A stretch of DNA of 64,000 nucleotides from Corallium rubrum. Lineage: Eukaryota; Cnidaria; Anthozoa; Scleralcyonacea; Coralliidae. Below, piece after piece: positions 1-10,310 of the stretch (the first letter of the stretch is position 1; each line of letters opens with the position of its first letter). The translations under genes were made by a program, and so were the position numbers. The stretch is taken from positions 23,435,834-23,499,833 of the forward strand of contig OZ035997.1 of the NCBI GenBank assembly GCA_964035015.1, read 5' to 3'. The notes below the pieces were generated by a model that was given only the letters and a program-made list of their open reading frames with translations, was not told where the DNA came from and did no database searches.

Positions 1-295
1 ATAAGTTACAACGTTTTGTTTTGTTTGAGTAGGGTTGCGATTTCTTGACGATTTTCCAGTTGATAGTGTACGGTGTGTTAGAGTCTTTTAATTTCCAAAT
101 GTGTTTGCTGAGTTCTGTGGCGTGTTTCTTGGTTTTGTTTCGAAAGGAGCTGGTGAAACAAAACCAAGAAACACGCCACAGAACTCAGCAAACACATTTG
201 GAAATTAAAAGACTCTAACACACCGTACACTATCAACTGGAAAATCGTCAAGAAATCGCAACCCTACTCAAACAAAACAAAACGTTGTAACTTAT
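1..295. repeat. Perfect palindrome of PLE 3' ends (head to head)
   Basis: Bases 1-141 are the reverse complement of 155-295, with a 13-base centre (142-154). I found no mismatch when pairing the arms by eye. The arms carry the end of a PLE coding region (see the 157-414 entry), so two truncated PLE copies meet head to head. The left arm runs off the window edge, so the full palindrome may be longer. Absence of mismatches suggests recent formation, gene conversion or an assembly artefact. Confidence 0.9.
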
Positions 296-414
296 GTCTC
301 TCCGAAAAATTCATTATCATCTACCACCCGGAACTAAGCTCCCTCAATAAACGTAACGAACTCATTTCCGCATGTCGACATCGAAAGAAATACTTACTAA
401 ACCATGTAACATGA
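157..414 (+). pseudogene. Penelope-like element, C-terminal fragment of GIY-YIG polyprotein
   Basis: An open frame without a start codon runs from 157 to a TGA at 412-414 (85 residues). It reads [13 protein letters not shown], then [24 protein letters not shown], and [18 protein letters not shown]. This block follows the GIY-YIG endonuclease at the C-terminus of Penelope-like retroelements, and the same block occurs in this window at 42.5-43.1 kb and 57.8-58.6 kb. The reverse transcriptase and the GIY-YIG core are absent, so this is a 5'-truncated copy. A hammerhead ribozyme follows 60 bases later, as expected for a PLE terminal region. Family assignment rests on the conserved cysteine/histidine block and the ribozyme. 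Confidence 0.75.
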
Positions 415-471
415 CCCAACCTATTTAATTATGCATCCCTTGTATATATTCCGTCACACTGTTACGCTATA

Positions 472-541
472 ATTATTCACCTGATGAGTGTGGCAAGTTC
501 AACACTTGCCATACGAAACAGATCTGTAGTGATTAAAAATT
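472..541 (+). ncRNA. Hammerhead ribozyme (type I, minimal) of a Penelope-like element
   Basis: The core CUGAUGA (481-487) and GAAAC (515-519) flank a 10-bp helix II, GUGUGGCAAG with CUUGCCAUAC (one G-U pair). Helix III is short: ACA and UGU around GAUC. The predicted cleavage triplet is GUA (526-528), and the following GUGA pairs with UCAC just before the core to form helix I. All catalytic core bases are present. Hammerheads with very short helix III are known from PLEs. Cleavage activity is not shown by sequence alone. Confidence 0.85.
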
Positions 542-551
542 CGATGAAGTA

Positions 552-664
552 ACTTGTGTTTTCATCTTGTGTTATACCGCTCTGCTTACGCATTGAGCAC
601 TCTATCTGTATGATTTTGTATGCGCTAGTGTATGTCTTAACGACAGTCTCTATCGCTAAATTTA

Positions 665-665
<1 letters not shown>
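552..665 (+). repeat. PLE downstream tail segment
   Basis: The segment between the ribozyme and the (TA)n tract contains CGCTCTGCTTACGCATTGAG followed by CACTCT (578-603). Similar motifs lie at 43215-43240 and, more loosely, at 58739-58772, each between a PLE end and a (TA)n tract. It looks like part of the element's terminal region. Confidence 0.55.

Positions 666-730
<65 letters not shown>
666..730. repeat. (TA)n microsatellite
   Basis: About 32 TA units directly after a PLE tail. The apparent poly-Tyr/Ile reading frame across it is an artefact of the repeat. Confidence 0.95.
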
Positions 731-736
<6 letters not shown>

Positions 737-780
737 CAAACATCTCGCAGAATTTCTTTCCCACTTGCGTGTAATTTCGC

Positions 781-860
781 GTGTAAGTGAACTTCACGCG
801 TGTCGAGATTAGCACCCTCACCCGGGCTCGGGGCCTTCGGCCCTACGCCCGGGCTCGGGG
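781..860. repeat. Dispersed GC-rich hairpin repeat, copy 1
   Basis: It contains GAGATTAGCACCCTCAC next to a hairpin-forming run with GGGCTCGGGGCCTTCGGCCC. Related copies lie inverted at 35385-35475 and 56425-56520. It is unusually GC-rich for this window. Transposon family unknown. Confidence 0.7.
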
Positions 861-872
861 ATATATGTAATA

Positions 873-1008
873 TGTAAAGGCCGACAATGAGGACTAGACC
901 GGGTTTTCAAATACGAGGAATTCGTTCCAGTCCGAGGCGAAGCCGAGGACTGGAACAAATTCCGAGTACTTGAACACCCGGTCTAGTCCGAATTGGAGGC
1001 CTTTACAT
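873..1008. repeat. Foldback/MITE-like palindrome
   Basis: The ends are TGTAAAGGCC and GGCCTTTACA. Inner arms with GACTAGACCGGGT and GTTCCAGTCC pair with their complements around a GAGGCGAAGCCGAG centre. It is an imperfect foldback of about 136 bp with no coding content. Confidence 0.75.
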
Positions 1009-1099
1009 GACTTCTCAAAATCACTTAGTGTATTCCCAAAATGAATTAGTGCATTAGTAATTAGTGTATGGATGAATAACCGATTGTGTGAAGTAATAT

Positions 1100-1200
1100 T
1101 TCAAGTCCAAGGACTTGAAATATTATTTCAAGTCCTTGGACTGGAAATAATATTTCAAGTCCTCTGCCCAGTACTTCCCTGGTATTTCAAGTCCCTTCAC
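1100..1200. repeat. Short palindromic TTTCAAGTCC repeats
   Basis: TATTTCAAGTCC and its complement GGACTTGAAATA alternate several times in both orientations, giving small hairpins. Confidence 0.6.
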
Positions 1201-1260
1201 GTGGTGCAATTCAGCGCTTCTGATTGATTGATTATCTCATGAATTATTAATGAATTTGAG

Positions 1261-1262
<2 letters not shown>

Positions 1263-1306
<44 letters not shown>

Positions 1307-1312
1307 TATATA
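1263..1312. repeat. (TA)n microsatellite
   Basis: About 25 TA units with one interruption, directly left of a foldback element. Confidence 0.95.
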
Positions 1313-1313
1313 G

Positions 1314-1507
1314 TGAATCAAAGGTGAGACATATTCAAAATCATAAAGTTTTATTACTGATATGCGGCCTAGCCTGTTACTTGGAGTTTCACGTTTGCAC
1401 GATGTTCCGACAGTGCTGTCTGCAGATCGTGCAAACGTGAGACTCGGAGTAACAGCATATTATACTGAACTTTATGATTTTGAATATGTCTCGACATCTT
1501 TGATTCA
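1314..1507. mobile_element. Foldback MITE-like element
   Basis: The terminal arm TGAATCAAAGGTGAGACATA pairs with the right end, which finishes in TTTGATTCA. A second arm, CACGTTTGCACGAT, pairs with ATCGTGCAAACGTG around a short centre. About 194 bp, with no ORF. Confidence 0.75.
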
Positions 1508-1775
1508 TTATATTATTATATTAACCTCTGCTGCGTAGCATTGAGCACTGTTGTTTCAGTAGAATAACTATATGCCCTTTATACTAATATATATATAAAT
1601 ATATATAAATATACATATATATAAATTCTAGGTAAAACTGAAGTTTTCGAAACGATCGGAGCAATCTTATTAGTAGACTAGTAGCCTAAAATCGAAACAT
1701 AAGAAAAATCCGTAAAAAAATCATCCTTTGTGCATGTCATCTTGTTCTCGATCTAGTCCAGTGTTAATTAGCCTT

Positions 1776-3250
1776 TCAACAACTAGGCAACCAAAAAACA
1801 AATCGAGCATGCGCAGCACTGACCTCTATATTAGAAGATCAGTGATGCGAAGCATGCTGGGAATATTGCGCAACATGTGCAAGTTTGCATGAGAAAAACC
1901 TGAAGAACGCAGATGAAACCTACACTCGGTCTACCCAATCGAGTAATAATGAAAAATGCTGATTTTGCTACACGCTTCTACTCAACTTTCGTATTACAGT
2001 TTTTGTTTTTAAAATTAAATATACTCCCCTCTAAATACCAACATGCATTATTTCTAGCCTTTGATCTCAAAAATTTTTATTTGATTATAACTTTTTCCAC
2101 AAAATCAAAAACACAATATTTGGCATCAAACGCGTAAAATGCTGATGTGTTGTACAAACTACAGTGAATTTATTAGATATACAAAAGTAACCGCTTTCAA
2201 AATAACTTATTGCAAGTGGTGGCTATTTCTGGAGGTGCGGTCACTTTAGGAAAGACCGCTAATTTATGTTTTTCCGGTGAATGTAAAGGGCGGAATGATT
2301 TTGTGCGAGGGTTACGTGACCCATAAGCTTTATGAAAAATAAGGCTGTAATATGGGTCTTGCTATGATTTCTATCTTAAGCGACGCAGAATTATTTTTGT
2401 AACGGAAATCATTCCACAAGTCATGCCACATGTCATTCCGCAAAATTATCCCGCCTTTTACATTCACCGCTGTTTCTCACAGTAATTGTTAAAAAGGCAC
2501 CACATTCAAAATGACGGTAACTATCAAAGCGCGATAAGCACGGTTTTTGAGATTTTATGTATTTGGACAAAAACTTTCTTAGACCGCGTATCTCGTACAA
2601 AGATAAAACTACTCGGATGATATGAACTGTTATTAGCACAACAAATAACTTGCAGCAGTTATGCAATTGATTACGATAAAGACAAAGTTCAATTTAGCTT
2701 TTGGTTAACATATTTTCTTGGTTTTCCATATATAATTTCTTGCTTTGTTATTTGATCCTTCAGTTTTAACGTCAGAAGGTAGTATGTTGTGCGGCTCTTT
2801 GGCATTTTATTCAGCTTAATATATGCAGCACTAGGTCCGTATTAAAAACTGATTAACACTTTGTGGCCTGGACCACTCCTTGTGCTGAATAAAATCGTCT
2901 GGCGTTAGCCAGAATAAGATAGTAAAGACCGTCCTCTTCTAGGCTTCAAAGTGTTAAATATACACAGAGGGGCATTTATGGTTGGTTTTTAGAGAACAAG
3001 ACCAAAGTGTTTGTTTCATTTATCAGTTGTTAATACATGTTGCTATATTAAAATTATTTAATATAGAAATTTTCAAATTTGAATTTCTCTCTTTAAATTA
3101 TTGTTGAATTTAAATTAAGCACGAAAGCCTTTTGTTCAGTAAGTGCATGAGAAGCCCCAAATTAACCCCTTTTGAAAATATACGTCTCACACAAAACAAA
3201 CACTTCAGAACTAAATAAACCTTTGCAAAATAAACACTTCTGAAAATCAA
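1776..3250. repeat. Dispersed 0.9-kb noncoding repeat, copy 1 (with 0.55-kb extra segment)
   Basis: This stretch matches 15871-16750 in the same orientation, starting at TCAACAACTAGGCAACCAAA in both. Shared landmarks include a CATGC hairpin (about 1808-1858), a foldback with GGTGAATGTAAAGGGCGGAA and its complement (2276-2470), and a distal part with AAATAAACCTTTGCAAAATA. Copy 1 has about 550 bp (2533-3078) that copy 2 lacks. That extra piece includes AAAATCGTCTGGCGTTAG (2888-2905), which resembles the 116-bp satellite at 23.6 kb. No protein coding is evident. Confidence 0.75.
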
Positions 3251-4179
3251 CCCCGAAAACTCTGTGGCCTTGTAAGCATGTATGTTAGCTAAGAGAAATG
3301 TCAAACGACACAAAATCTGGAAACTGAGTGCTTCAAATAATTTAAAACAAAATTCATAAATTTTAATAACTTTTATATACGTGCTTGTTGAGTAATGTGA
3401 AATATTGTATAATTTCTGTTGAAATGGATTGCGGACTGAAAGTATTTATGAAATATCAGGAAATATAAATAAAACAATCTTTGAATTGTAGATTATACAG
3501 ATGAGATCGGCGGCTGGCTTTCAGTCTAGTAAAATATTGTTACAGATTACTTTTGCTTGATATTAAACAGCGGTGATGCCAAAACAAGCTCATTGAAAAA
3601 TATATTTATGGTTCAAATTAAGATTATTATTATTTTGGTCACATTAATATGCTTTTGTACTTCAAATAACCAACTATAGCGATCGATTAGTAATTTATTA
3701 TTGATGTTTATTATTGAGGCGCCATAATTTATTAACGATGTTTACAAAAAGTTTGAAAAAGGCTATATACTTTTGAAAAACCGTTTCTGAAGTCAATATG
3801 TATGTAGATTGCGGAAAATAGTATATTCTGATGTATCAACATTGTAATGGCTGCATGCATGTATTTAAAATCAGTTTAAGATAAAAGGTATGATGTATAT
3901 TACCTTGTATAAAGGTCTATTATACAACATCTGTTTTTTGCAAGAAATTATTTAATTCTATGGTGAACACGCCGACTCACAAATTACATGATTTGTTGCC
4001 AGCAAGACACATGCCCAAATACAATCTAAGAAGGAACAGAAAGTTTAACTTGTTCACACCACCCGTTTCCAGAAAGCTTTTATTCCGACCATGTGCGGAC
4101 TTTGCCTGAACCATTATAAGGTTTCTTAACTCTTATTAGATTTTATTCCAGCCATGTGCAGACAATGATCCATTATATT
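3251..4179. other. AT-rich stretch without recognised features
   Basis: I see no conserved ORF, tandem array or inverted repeat of note. Confidence 0.5.
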
Positions 4180-4745
4180 GGTAGTATTAACTTCTTATTA
4201 ACCAAACGCGAGGTCTTTTCAGAGAAATATCGGACCGAGGTCTTTTTGGTACAGACCGAGCCCATAGGGCGAGGTTTGTACACAAAGACCGAGGTCTGAT
4301 ATTTCTCTGTAAAGACCGAGCAAGTGAGGTTAATAAAAAGTTTATTATATGGCATTTTGAAACAACAAACCTTACATTTATACCTTGTCATGATACGTAC
4401 TTTAGTCAGTTTAGTGTGACCTCGAGCGTGTGACATAAACTCATCGTTTTCAATGTTGTTGCTTTTGTTGTCGTCGCTTTCGGACTCCTAAACTCGCTTC
4501 CAGATTGCTCTCGTCCCAATCATACATAATTTAGTCCTCAGGTTGTTGAATTCACAAAATTCTTGCGGTTTTCTTTCGTTGTTTAGTTGCAAACAACATG
4601 GCTGATAAGAAATTTGTCATTGGAAATTTGTTTGGGTTTTTTTTCGTAATGGACCGCTGGTCCATTACGGGAAAGTAATGGACCGCTAAAAATGTTTCTA
4701 AGCCAATCACAGCGCGCTATTTCACCGGAAGTGACGCTTGCCATA
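4180..4745. repeat. Dispersed foldback repeat, copy 1
   Basis: Its first half (about 4195-4335) is a foldback rich in GACCGAG and CGAGGTC motifs. The second half contains GTGACCTCGAGCGTG, GCGGTTTTCTTTCGTTG and AGTTGCAAACAACATG. The same order occurs at 30010-30750. A local hairpin, AATGGACC and GGTCCATT, lies at 4650-4668. The matching unit at 30 kb shows this is one repeat family and not a gene. Confidence 0.7.
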
Positions 4746-4749
4746 TAAT

Positions 4750-4972
4750 AATAGCTTTTAATAATTGTTATTTATTAGTAACATAGTTGATCTTAATTTT
4801 TAGTTGAATATAATTATATTCACACATTTGTAATATAGACTCCTAGCTATACTTCTTATTCTCTATACATAGTTTTAACACATTGTATTGAAACTTACGC
4901 AATTCAGCCTTCTGACTGCGATGTAATATCTTTTAATAAAATCTATCTATCTATATCTATCTATTTGTTTAG
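4750..4972 (+). mobile_element. LINE 3' end with (TCTA)n tail
   Basis: The sequence ACGCAATTCAGCCTTCTGAC, then a ATGTAATATCTTTTAATAAA signal and a (TCTA)n run, matches the usual form of CR1/L2-like LINE 3' ends: UTR, AATAAA, then a short simple-repeat tail. No coding part remains. Confidence 0.6.
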
Positions 4973-5147
4973 AAGAATTAAAATTGATGGTCAGGTATAA
5001 ATAGAGAATAATACATGGATGTGCGGAAATACGAAATTTATTTCAAGTGTTGACCAGGATATCTCACGAGTGAGCGAATGTTCTGTTTATTATATAAAAA
5101 TTGTCCTATTGCCTTGCAAAAATTGCATAAACTATAATGCTGATTCA

Positions 5148-5203
5148 GCGATAATCGTTACATGTGCGATTATTATAAATAATCGCACATGTGAGATTAT
5201 CAC
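5148..5203. repeat. Short perfect-type palindrome
   Basis: GATAATCG, then ACATGTGCGATTAT, faces ATAATCGCACATGT across a 5-base centre. It is a compact hairpin of about 55 bp. Confidence 0.7.
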
Positions 5204-5219
5204 TTTTATTAGTGGTGGA

Positions 5220-7665
5220 AAAATCAATAAAACACTCTATTTTATATAATAAAACAAAATAACTATAATTAATTTCCCTTTTAAGTTTCTAATATTGCTT
5301 TGTCGGTAAATTTACACGTATGAGGTATCATAATATCGGCTGTATATACGTCACTTGATTTATCAGTGCTTTGCTATTGTTTTTTCTTCTTGAAAGTCTT
5401 CTGAGTATAGTGTTTAAAATCTCTTAGCGTTAAAGCAGGGGTAAGCCTAACTCCATCATTGAAAACAGGTATAGTTTTTTAGCCCAAAATATTTGTAAAG
5501 GAAAATGTATGAGAAAAGCCTTTTATTTATATATGTAAAAATAAGACTTTTCGATTTTTTAAATTTAAGCTTTTATGGGGTTTATAACTTCAAAGAGACC
5601 CAAGGATCCCGGACAATAATGATCTTACATGAATATACGTATATGATGCAGCTGTTTAAATAAACGCCTTCAACTTCTATACATAAAGTAAAGTTATCAA
5701 AACTGACCGAATGATTTTTGAAAGACTTGTTGGTTTTTTCCGACTTCTTTATCAACTTTTACTATAATCTTTGTTAAGATCACCGAAAAAGATTATTGGG
5801 TATATAGTCATTAAGACTTTTGTATGGTTAAATATATTTCATGCCATGCATACCCATGCATACATGATACATATATTAATTATATATAAAGATATCGATA
5901 AAACCTTATTGGTTTAAATAGCTTTGTTTTTCAAGTCAAATTAGATTTGTTAGTTCCAGTATTTTGTTTATTAGAATCAAATCAAATAATATTTGTTAAC
6001 TGTAATCTAATTGTTTCGTTTTCACTGTTTACCTTGTGAAAATGCAATAAATAATGTATGAACGGTTGGTTAACCTACTTATAAACACTAACCATATAAA
6101 CAGGAGAAGAATATTCAATACTATTTATGAAAACGTGTGAATATTAAAATCTAACCACATGCCAATTTTACTTCATGGATCTTTATTTACTTTCACACGT
6201 ATTAGTGCGTGTACAACTTTAAAATTTTATTGAGTTCTTGAACAAATTGCAATACAAAATAGACATTCAGTATGATATTACCTGTTATACATTTTGTTCA
6301 GTGAAAAAAAAACCATCCTTGTAGCTCAGTTCATAAAAAAATCGTTTCAATTCTAAATCTGATAAGGCTATATATTCTGTGGTGGTAGAGATAATCATAT
6401 ATACTGATTGGGAAAGCCGATTTCAGAACTGAGGCGTACATCAGTGTACGCGACAGCGCATATTAATTTTGACTTACATCATTAGACATGGATTATAGTT
6501 GAACTTCAAGCATTGTAATATCAAGCCAGTCGCCACATCGCTCGAATTATTTTAACTTATGCCCGTAGCATATATTGCTATAAAGAAAAATGGGATTTGA
6601 TTATTGTTGGTGACAAAGACAAAGCAGTTCTCTTCTTAATTCGATCAGTTTTGTCAATACTGTGTTTTGTGTGGTCAGTATTCGGCGTCTGCTTTGCTTC
6701 AAAGGTTAGTTGAAATACACTTAGATTCTTCACGATGACATGGATAAATTTAGGATGTTATTTCTTCTTAGTATTTTTATCATATTCTTTCGTATATAAA
6801 TTAGTACATTCCTGACTAGGCACATAATGTTGTGCAACGAAAATTTAATGCCGAAATATTCACTGTTTAATATATTGATTTAGCATTAAAAATAGAATAT
6901 TTTCTTCTATTAGTATTATAGAAAAAGCTAGAAGAATTTTTTGACATCCCGAAGTAAATAATCTCTACAGAGTACTGAGTACTGAGTGTAAAGTTTTCAA
7001 TAACCACAACAACAGAAATGAGTGTTCCTAGTGAGACTACGTAACCCCACCACACAACCACCCCCCACCCAAGATTTTGATAAATCACTAAACTGATCAA
7101 TTTCCTCAGATTTCAGTTCTTACCCCCTTGTCAACTCAGTCTCGGCCAAGAGCTCTGCCGGTAACAAGTAAAACAGTCTGGGCCCTAACCTCGTCCTAAT
7201 TACGACAAAGCTATATAGTCAAAATAGAGTTAAGCCGTTTTTCTTCATATTTATGCCTCACAATCGAAAATGAAAGTTGATCAAAACAGACACGTGAAAG
7301 AAGGGGGAAGGCAACAACGGAGTGTTGTATTACACTTAATCTGTAAACTGTTTGTTAATTACATTAAGTAAGACAGTAATGGAAAGAATAATGGGAAGTT
7401 AGTGTAACCTTATAATGTTTGAGCTCTTGCTTCTTGTAAACCGATCAGGTAAAAGAACTTTAATTGCAATGAAGATAAATCCTATAGAGCCGCTTGACGG
7501 GCGATCCTTAACATACACTGAAACTCGATATATCCATATGATCATATATTTGTTCTATTCGGGGGTAAGTGCGGATAATGGCGCATTCTGTATTGTAGTA
7601 AATAGCGGACCATTATGTGTATTGTCTTGATTTATGTACGGGGTTTGAATTCCCTAGTTGGGACC
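5220..7665. other. AT-rich stretch without recognised genes
   Basis: Only short unrelated reading frames are present. I see no domain motif, tRNA or clear repeat element. Confidence 0.45.
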
Positions 7666-7669
7666 TCGT

Positions 7670-7797
7670 GTCCACCCGCTAGCCCCTTATCAAACTCACC
7701 TTTTACTGTTTGTAATGTATTGTGATCTGTTGTTATTGTAGTAGTACTGTCTTACCTAGTGAGTTTGATTAAAGCTTCTATTATTATGGATTAGTTA
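7670..7797 (+). mobile_element. Possible LINE 3'-end fragment
   Basis: The stretch starting GCTAGCCCCTTATCAAACTC ends in GATTAAAGCTTCTATTATTA, which resembles a LINE 3' UTR with a short ATT tail. A partial echo, TTAGCCCCTTATAG, lies at 8484-8497. No coding sequence supports it, so this is tentative. Confidence 0.35.
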
Positions 7798-7973
7798 CTT
7801 GATTCTTCCAGGTAATTGGTTGCCTGATTAGCAGTACTTGTATGTGATTGGTTGCTTTGTTACTTAGCAACAGTAAACCTGACAACTTCACCGTGGGTCT
7901 CCAAGATTCTTCATGCGATTACGTCATACTATACTTTTACCTACATTTAATGTGTATTTCTGGTTTTATTTCC

Positions 7974-8057
7974 ATTCCCCTTTCTTTTTCTTTTTCTTTT
8001 CCTCTTCCTTTTCCTTTCTCTTTTCTTTTTTCTATTTTTTTTACTGTCTTTTTTTCT
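7974..8057. repeat. Polypyrimidine (TTTTC/CTTTT) tract
   Basis: A C/T-only strand of about 80 bases. It produces spurious Phe/Ser-rich frames. Confidence 0.85.
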
Positions 8058-8504
8058 CTTCTTTCACCATCAATGTTGTATTATTCCCCGATAACCAAAA
8101 CATGCAAAGTTTTTGCGCGTAGCAAAGAGGGGGAAAGAAACCATATTTTGTTGGTTCCTACAGTGAAATTCTCAGTAATAATAATACAAAACCTAGCCTA
8201 AATTAATCTACCCGATTTACTTATAAGCAACAACGAATTAAGCACTTCGAACCGCAGTCAGTTTAGCACTGCCATTTCTAGTGTTCTCTCAAACTCCCCA
8301 TCGTGTTTCTATATAAACTCTATGACAACACAGAAAATATAGGTTAAAAACGCAAAAATATATCTAAATAAAAAGTGTAAATTCTCCTTACTGTCCGTGG
8401 ATTGTGTATTAGATGGAGTAGAGTTATATTATATATTATATAAAATTTATATCCTTATATATCTGGGGGAGATGTCCACATATTAGCCCCTTATAGTACT
8501 TCTT

Positions 8505-8766
8505 TTTACCTTATTTCATGAGAAATCCGCAAGTATTGTGGTACCACCATAACTTTATTTGTTGTTATGTTAGCCTCATCGGCATACAATCTAGCATTAG
8601 AATGCTCTAAACAACAAGGCAGATCATTTATGTAGATTAAAAACAATAATGGACCGAGGATCGAGCCCTGTGGCACACCACATTTTCGCGTTTTTTGCTC
8701 AGACAAGTGACCATTTACAATACATTTTGTACACGATTCGCAATATAGGACTTAAACCAATTCAAG
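8505..8766 (-). pseudogene. Older LINE reverse transcriptase, downstream half (split by insertion)
   Basis: On the minus strand it reads NWFKSYIANR, a stop, then CGVPQGSILGPLLFLIYIND and RLYADEANITT. These are RT motifs of a CR1-like LINE (the PQGS motif and the YADD region, here YADE). The piece continues the antisense LINE remnant at 13541-14540; between them lies the + strand CR1-like LINE. A stop, frameshifts and the D-to-E change in the catalytic box show it is dead. Confidence 0.8.
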
Positions 8767-8777
8767 GAGTAATAAAC

Positions 8778-10310
8778 ATGGCGGACAGACGTGTCTCTAC
8801 GAGCTCCGTAGAATTGATAGCAGATAAAACTACTAATAAAGTTTTAATACCGAAAGACTGTTCTCTCTTGGAAAATTTTTGTTATTCAGGAGAGCGATTA
8901 CAATGGACAGGCGATTTGGACACCTTAAAGAAGCTTTTTAAGGATGGTTTTGGTCTTAAAGGAAGGTGGTCGTCACCTGGCGGTAACTCTAAAAGATTCA
9001 AATGTAATAACTTCGACATTATAATAACTTGGTACTATAAAAAACAAAAAACTCTGCTATTCCAAGGAGGAGGGGGCAGTAGTTTTAAGGATGACCTAAT
9101 ACATTTTGTTGAAAGCAGAGAAGCAGTTGATAAAGAAGTTTATAATGGTGAGGCTAAAGGAAACGCTGAATCGACTTTGCTTGCCAGGCCCAATATGCAG
9201 TCTTCTGTCGCCGTATTAAGCTCTCCCAAAGATGAGATTTTTAATCTAAAGGGAAGTCATGAACCTAATAATGAAATAAAGCCAAACGATGATCATGTTG
9301 ACCCGACAGCTCTCCTTAATCAGTGTAGTTGCCCTTGTAGAGAATACGTTGCTGAAATGGAAGGCATAAAATTGGACATTACCATTATACAAAAACAATT
9401 GGAAGATCTTCATAAATTCAATATGCCTGACAACGTCGATACGGATAAACAACGTTTGAAACAAGAATTGATGGACACAAAAACACGTTGTAAAATTCTA
9501 GAAAGAGACTTGGCAACTATAGTTAAAGAACGAGATTTCGAAGTTAAAGATCTTAAAGCAATTATAAAATCCCTAGAACACAAAGCAACAAGGGTAGAGG
9601 AAGAACGTGACTCCCTGAAATTAGCATTGGAAATTATTGAGAGTGAAAGAAATGTTAATTTTCTTTCAGCTATGGAAGAAAAACAAAGAGATCCAACAAA
9701 TACAAAGAATTGGGAATTACCCAAGCGACCACGTAAAGAAAAGAAAAATTTTGCAGACAAAGAAAACGTCAACGTAGGCTCAATCGACCATCATAATCGA
9801 TTTGAAATATTAAACAAACATCAGAGCTGTGAACTTGAAGGCGATGTCGTCATGCAAAGATCAACTGATACGGAAATCATGGAAGATTCGATGCTCTGTG
9901 GCCAAATGTGGCAAAATACGTCGGCCGCTGGTCAAAATGATCGTATCTCGCATGTCAAATCCGCGGTCAAATCAAGCGGAGGAAAAGCGAGTTTTTCCAA
10001 ACCGGAAATGTCAAGGAAATCAAAAAGTGATCTGAGGAGAACAGGTGGTAGCAATGTACAAAGGAAGAAAGGATCATCGCGATTAACGGATGGTATGTAT
10101 GAAGGAGGCAATAGCATTCCACCCAAGAGATCAGTGCAAAATTCAAAACCGGCAGATAAAAATGCGGTGTTAAACAAGCACAAGTCAATCAATAAAGACG
10201 GCTTATCTTCCAAAATTGTAATTGGGAATTCGTTTTTAGAGGAAAATACTGCTTTTAAATATCATAAAGGAAAAGATCTTTTTAAAATTTTAAGGTCTTT
10301 ACCCTTGTGA
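8778..10310 (+). CDS. LINE ORF1 protein with coiled coil (510 aa)
   Basis: I place the start at ATG 8778 (context AAACATGG), because the frame upstream of it lies within flanking antisense LINE sequence. Residues about 38-110 form a small globular block with GLKGRWSSPGG (60-70). A Cys-rich CSCPCREY follows at 183-190. A long charged heptad region at about 191-295 (KQLEDL, KQELMDTK, LKAIIKSLEHK, VEEERDSLKLA) predicts a coiled coil. The rest is Lys/Arg/Ser-rich. By analogy with LINE ORF1 proteins it should form multimers and bind element RNA; I see no esterase, RRM or zinc knuckle. It ends at TGA 10308-10310, and the same frame stays open beyond it into ORF2. Confidence 0.8.
   Translation: MADRRVSTSSVELIADKTTNKVLIPKDCSLLENFCYSGERLQWTGDLDTLKKLFKDGFGLKGRWSSPGGNSKRFKCNNFDIIITWYYKKQKTLLFQGGGGSSFKDDLIHFVESREAVDKEVYNGEAKGNAESTLLARPNMQSSVAVLSSPKDEIFNLKGSHEPNNEIKPNDDHVDPTALLNQCSCPCREYVAEMEGIKLDITIIQKQLEDLHKFNMPDNVDTDKQRLKQELMDTKTRCKILERDLATIVKERDFEVKDLKAIIKSLEHKATRVEEERDSLKLALEIIESERNVNFLSAMEEKQRDPTNTKNWELPKRPRKEKKNFADKENVNVGSIDHHNRFEILNKHQSCELEGDVVMQRSTDTEIMEDSMLCGQMWQNTSAAGQNDRISHVKSAVKSSGGKASFSKPEMSRKSKSDLRRTGGSNVQRKKGSSRLTDGMYEGGNSIPPKRSVQNSKPADKNAVLNKHKSINKDGLSSKIVIGNSFLEENTAFKYHKGKDLFKILRSLPL
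10308..10310 (+). promoter_or_regulatory. In-frame UGA between LINE ORF1 and ORF2
   Basis: TGA followed by C separates two long frames in the same phase. UGA-C is a comparatively leaky stop context in eukaryotes. This could be a readthrough site, a termination-reinitiation point, or a recent nonsense mutation of a single fused ORF. Confidence 0.5.

Noticed and set aside
8649-8777. Extension of LINE ORF1 upstream to an ATG at 8649
   Set aside because: Most of this frame lies over antisense RT sequence of the older LINE, so it is open by chance; the ATG at 8778 is the element's own.
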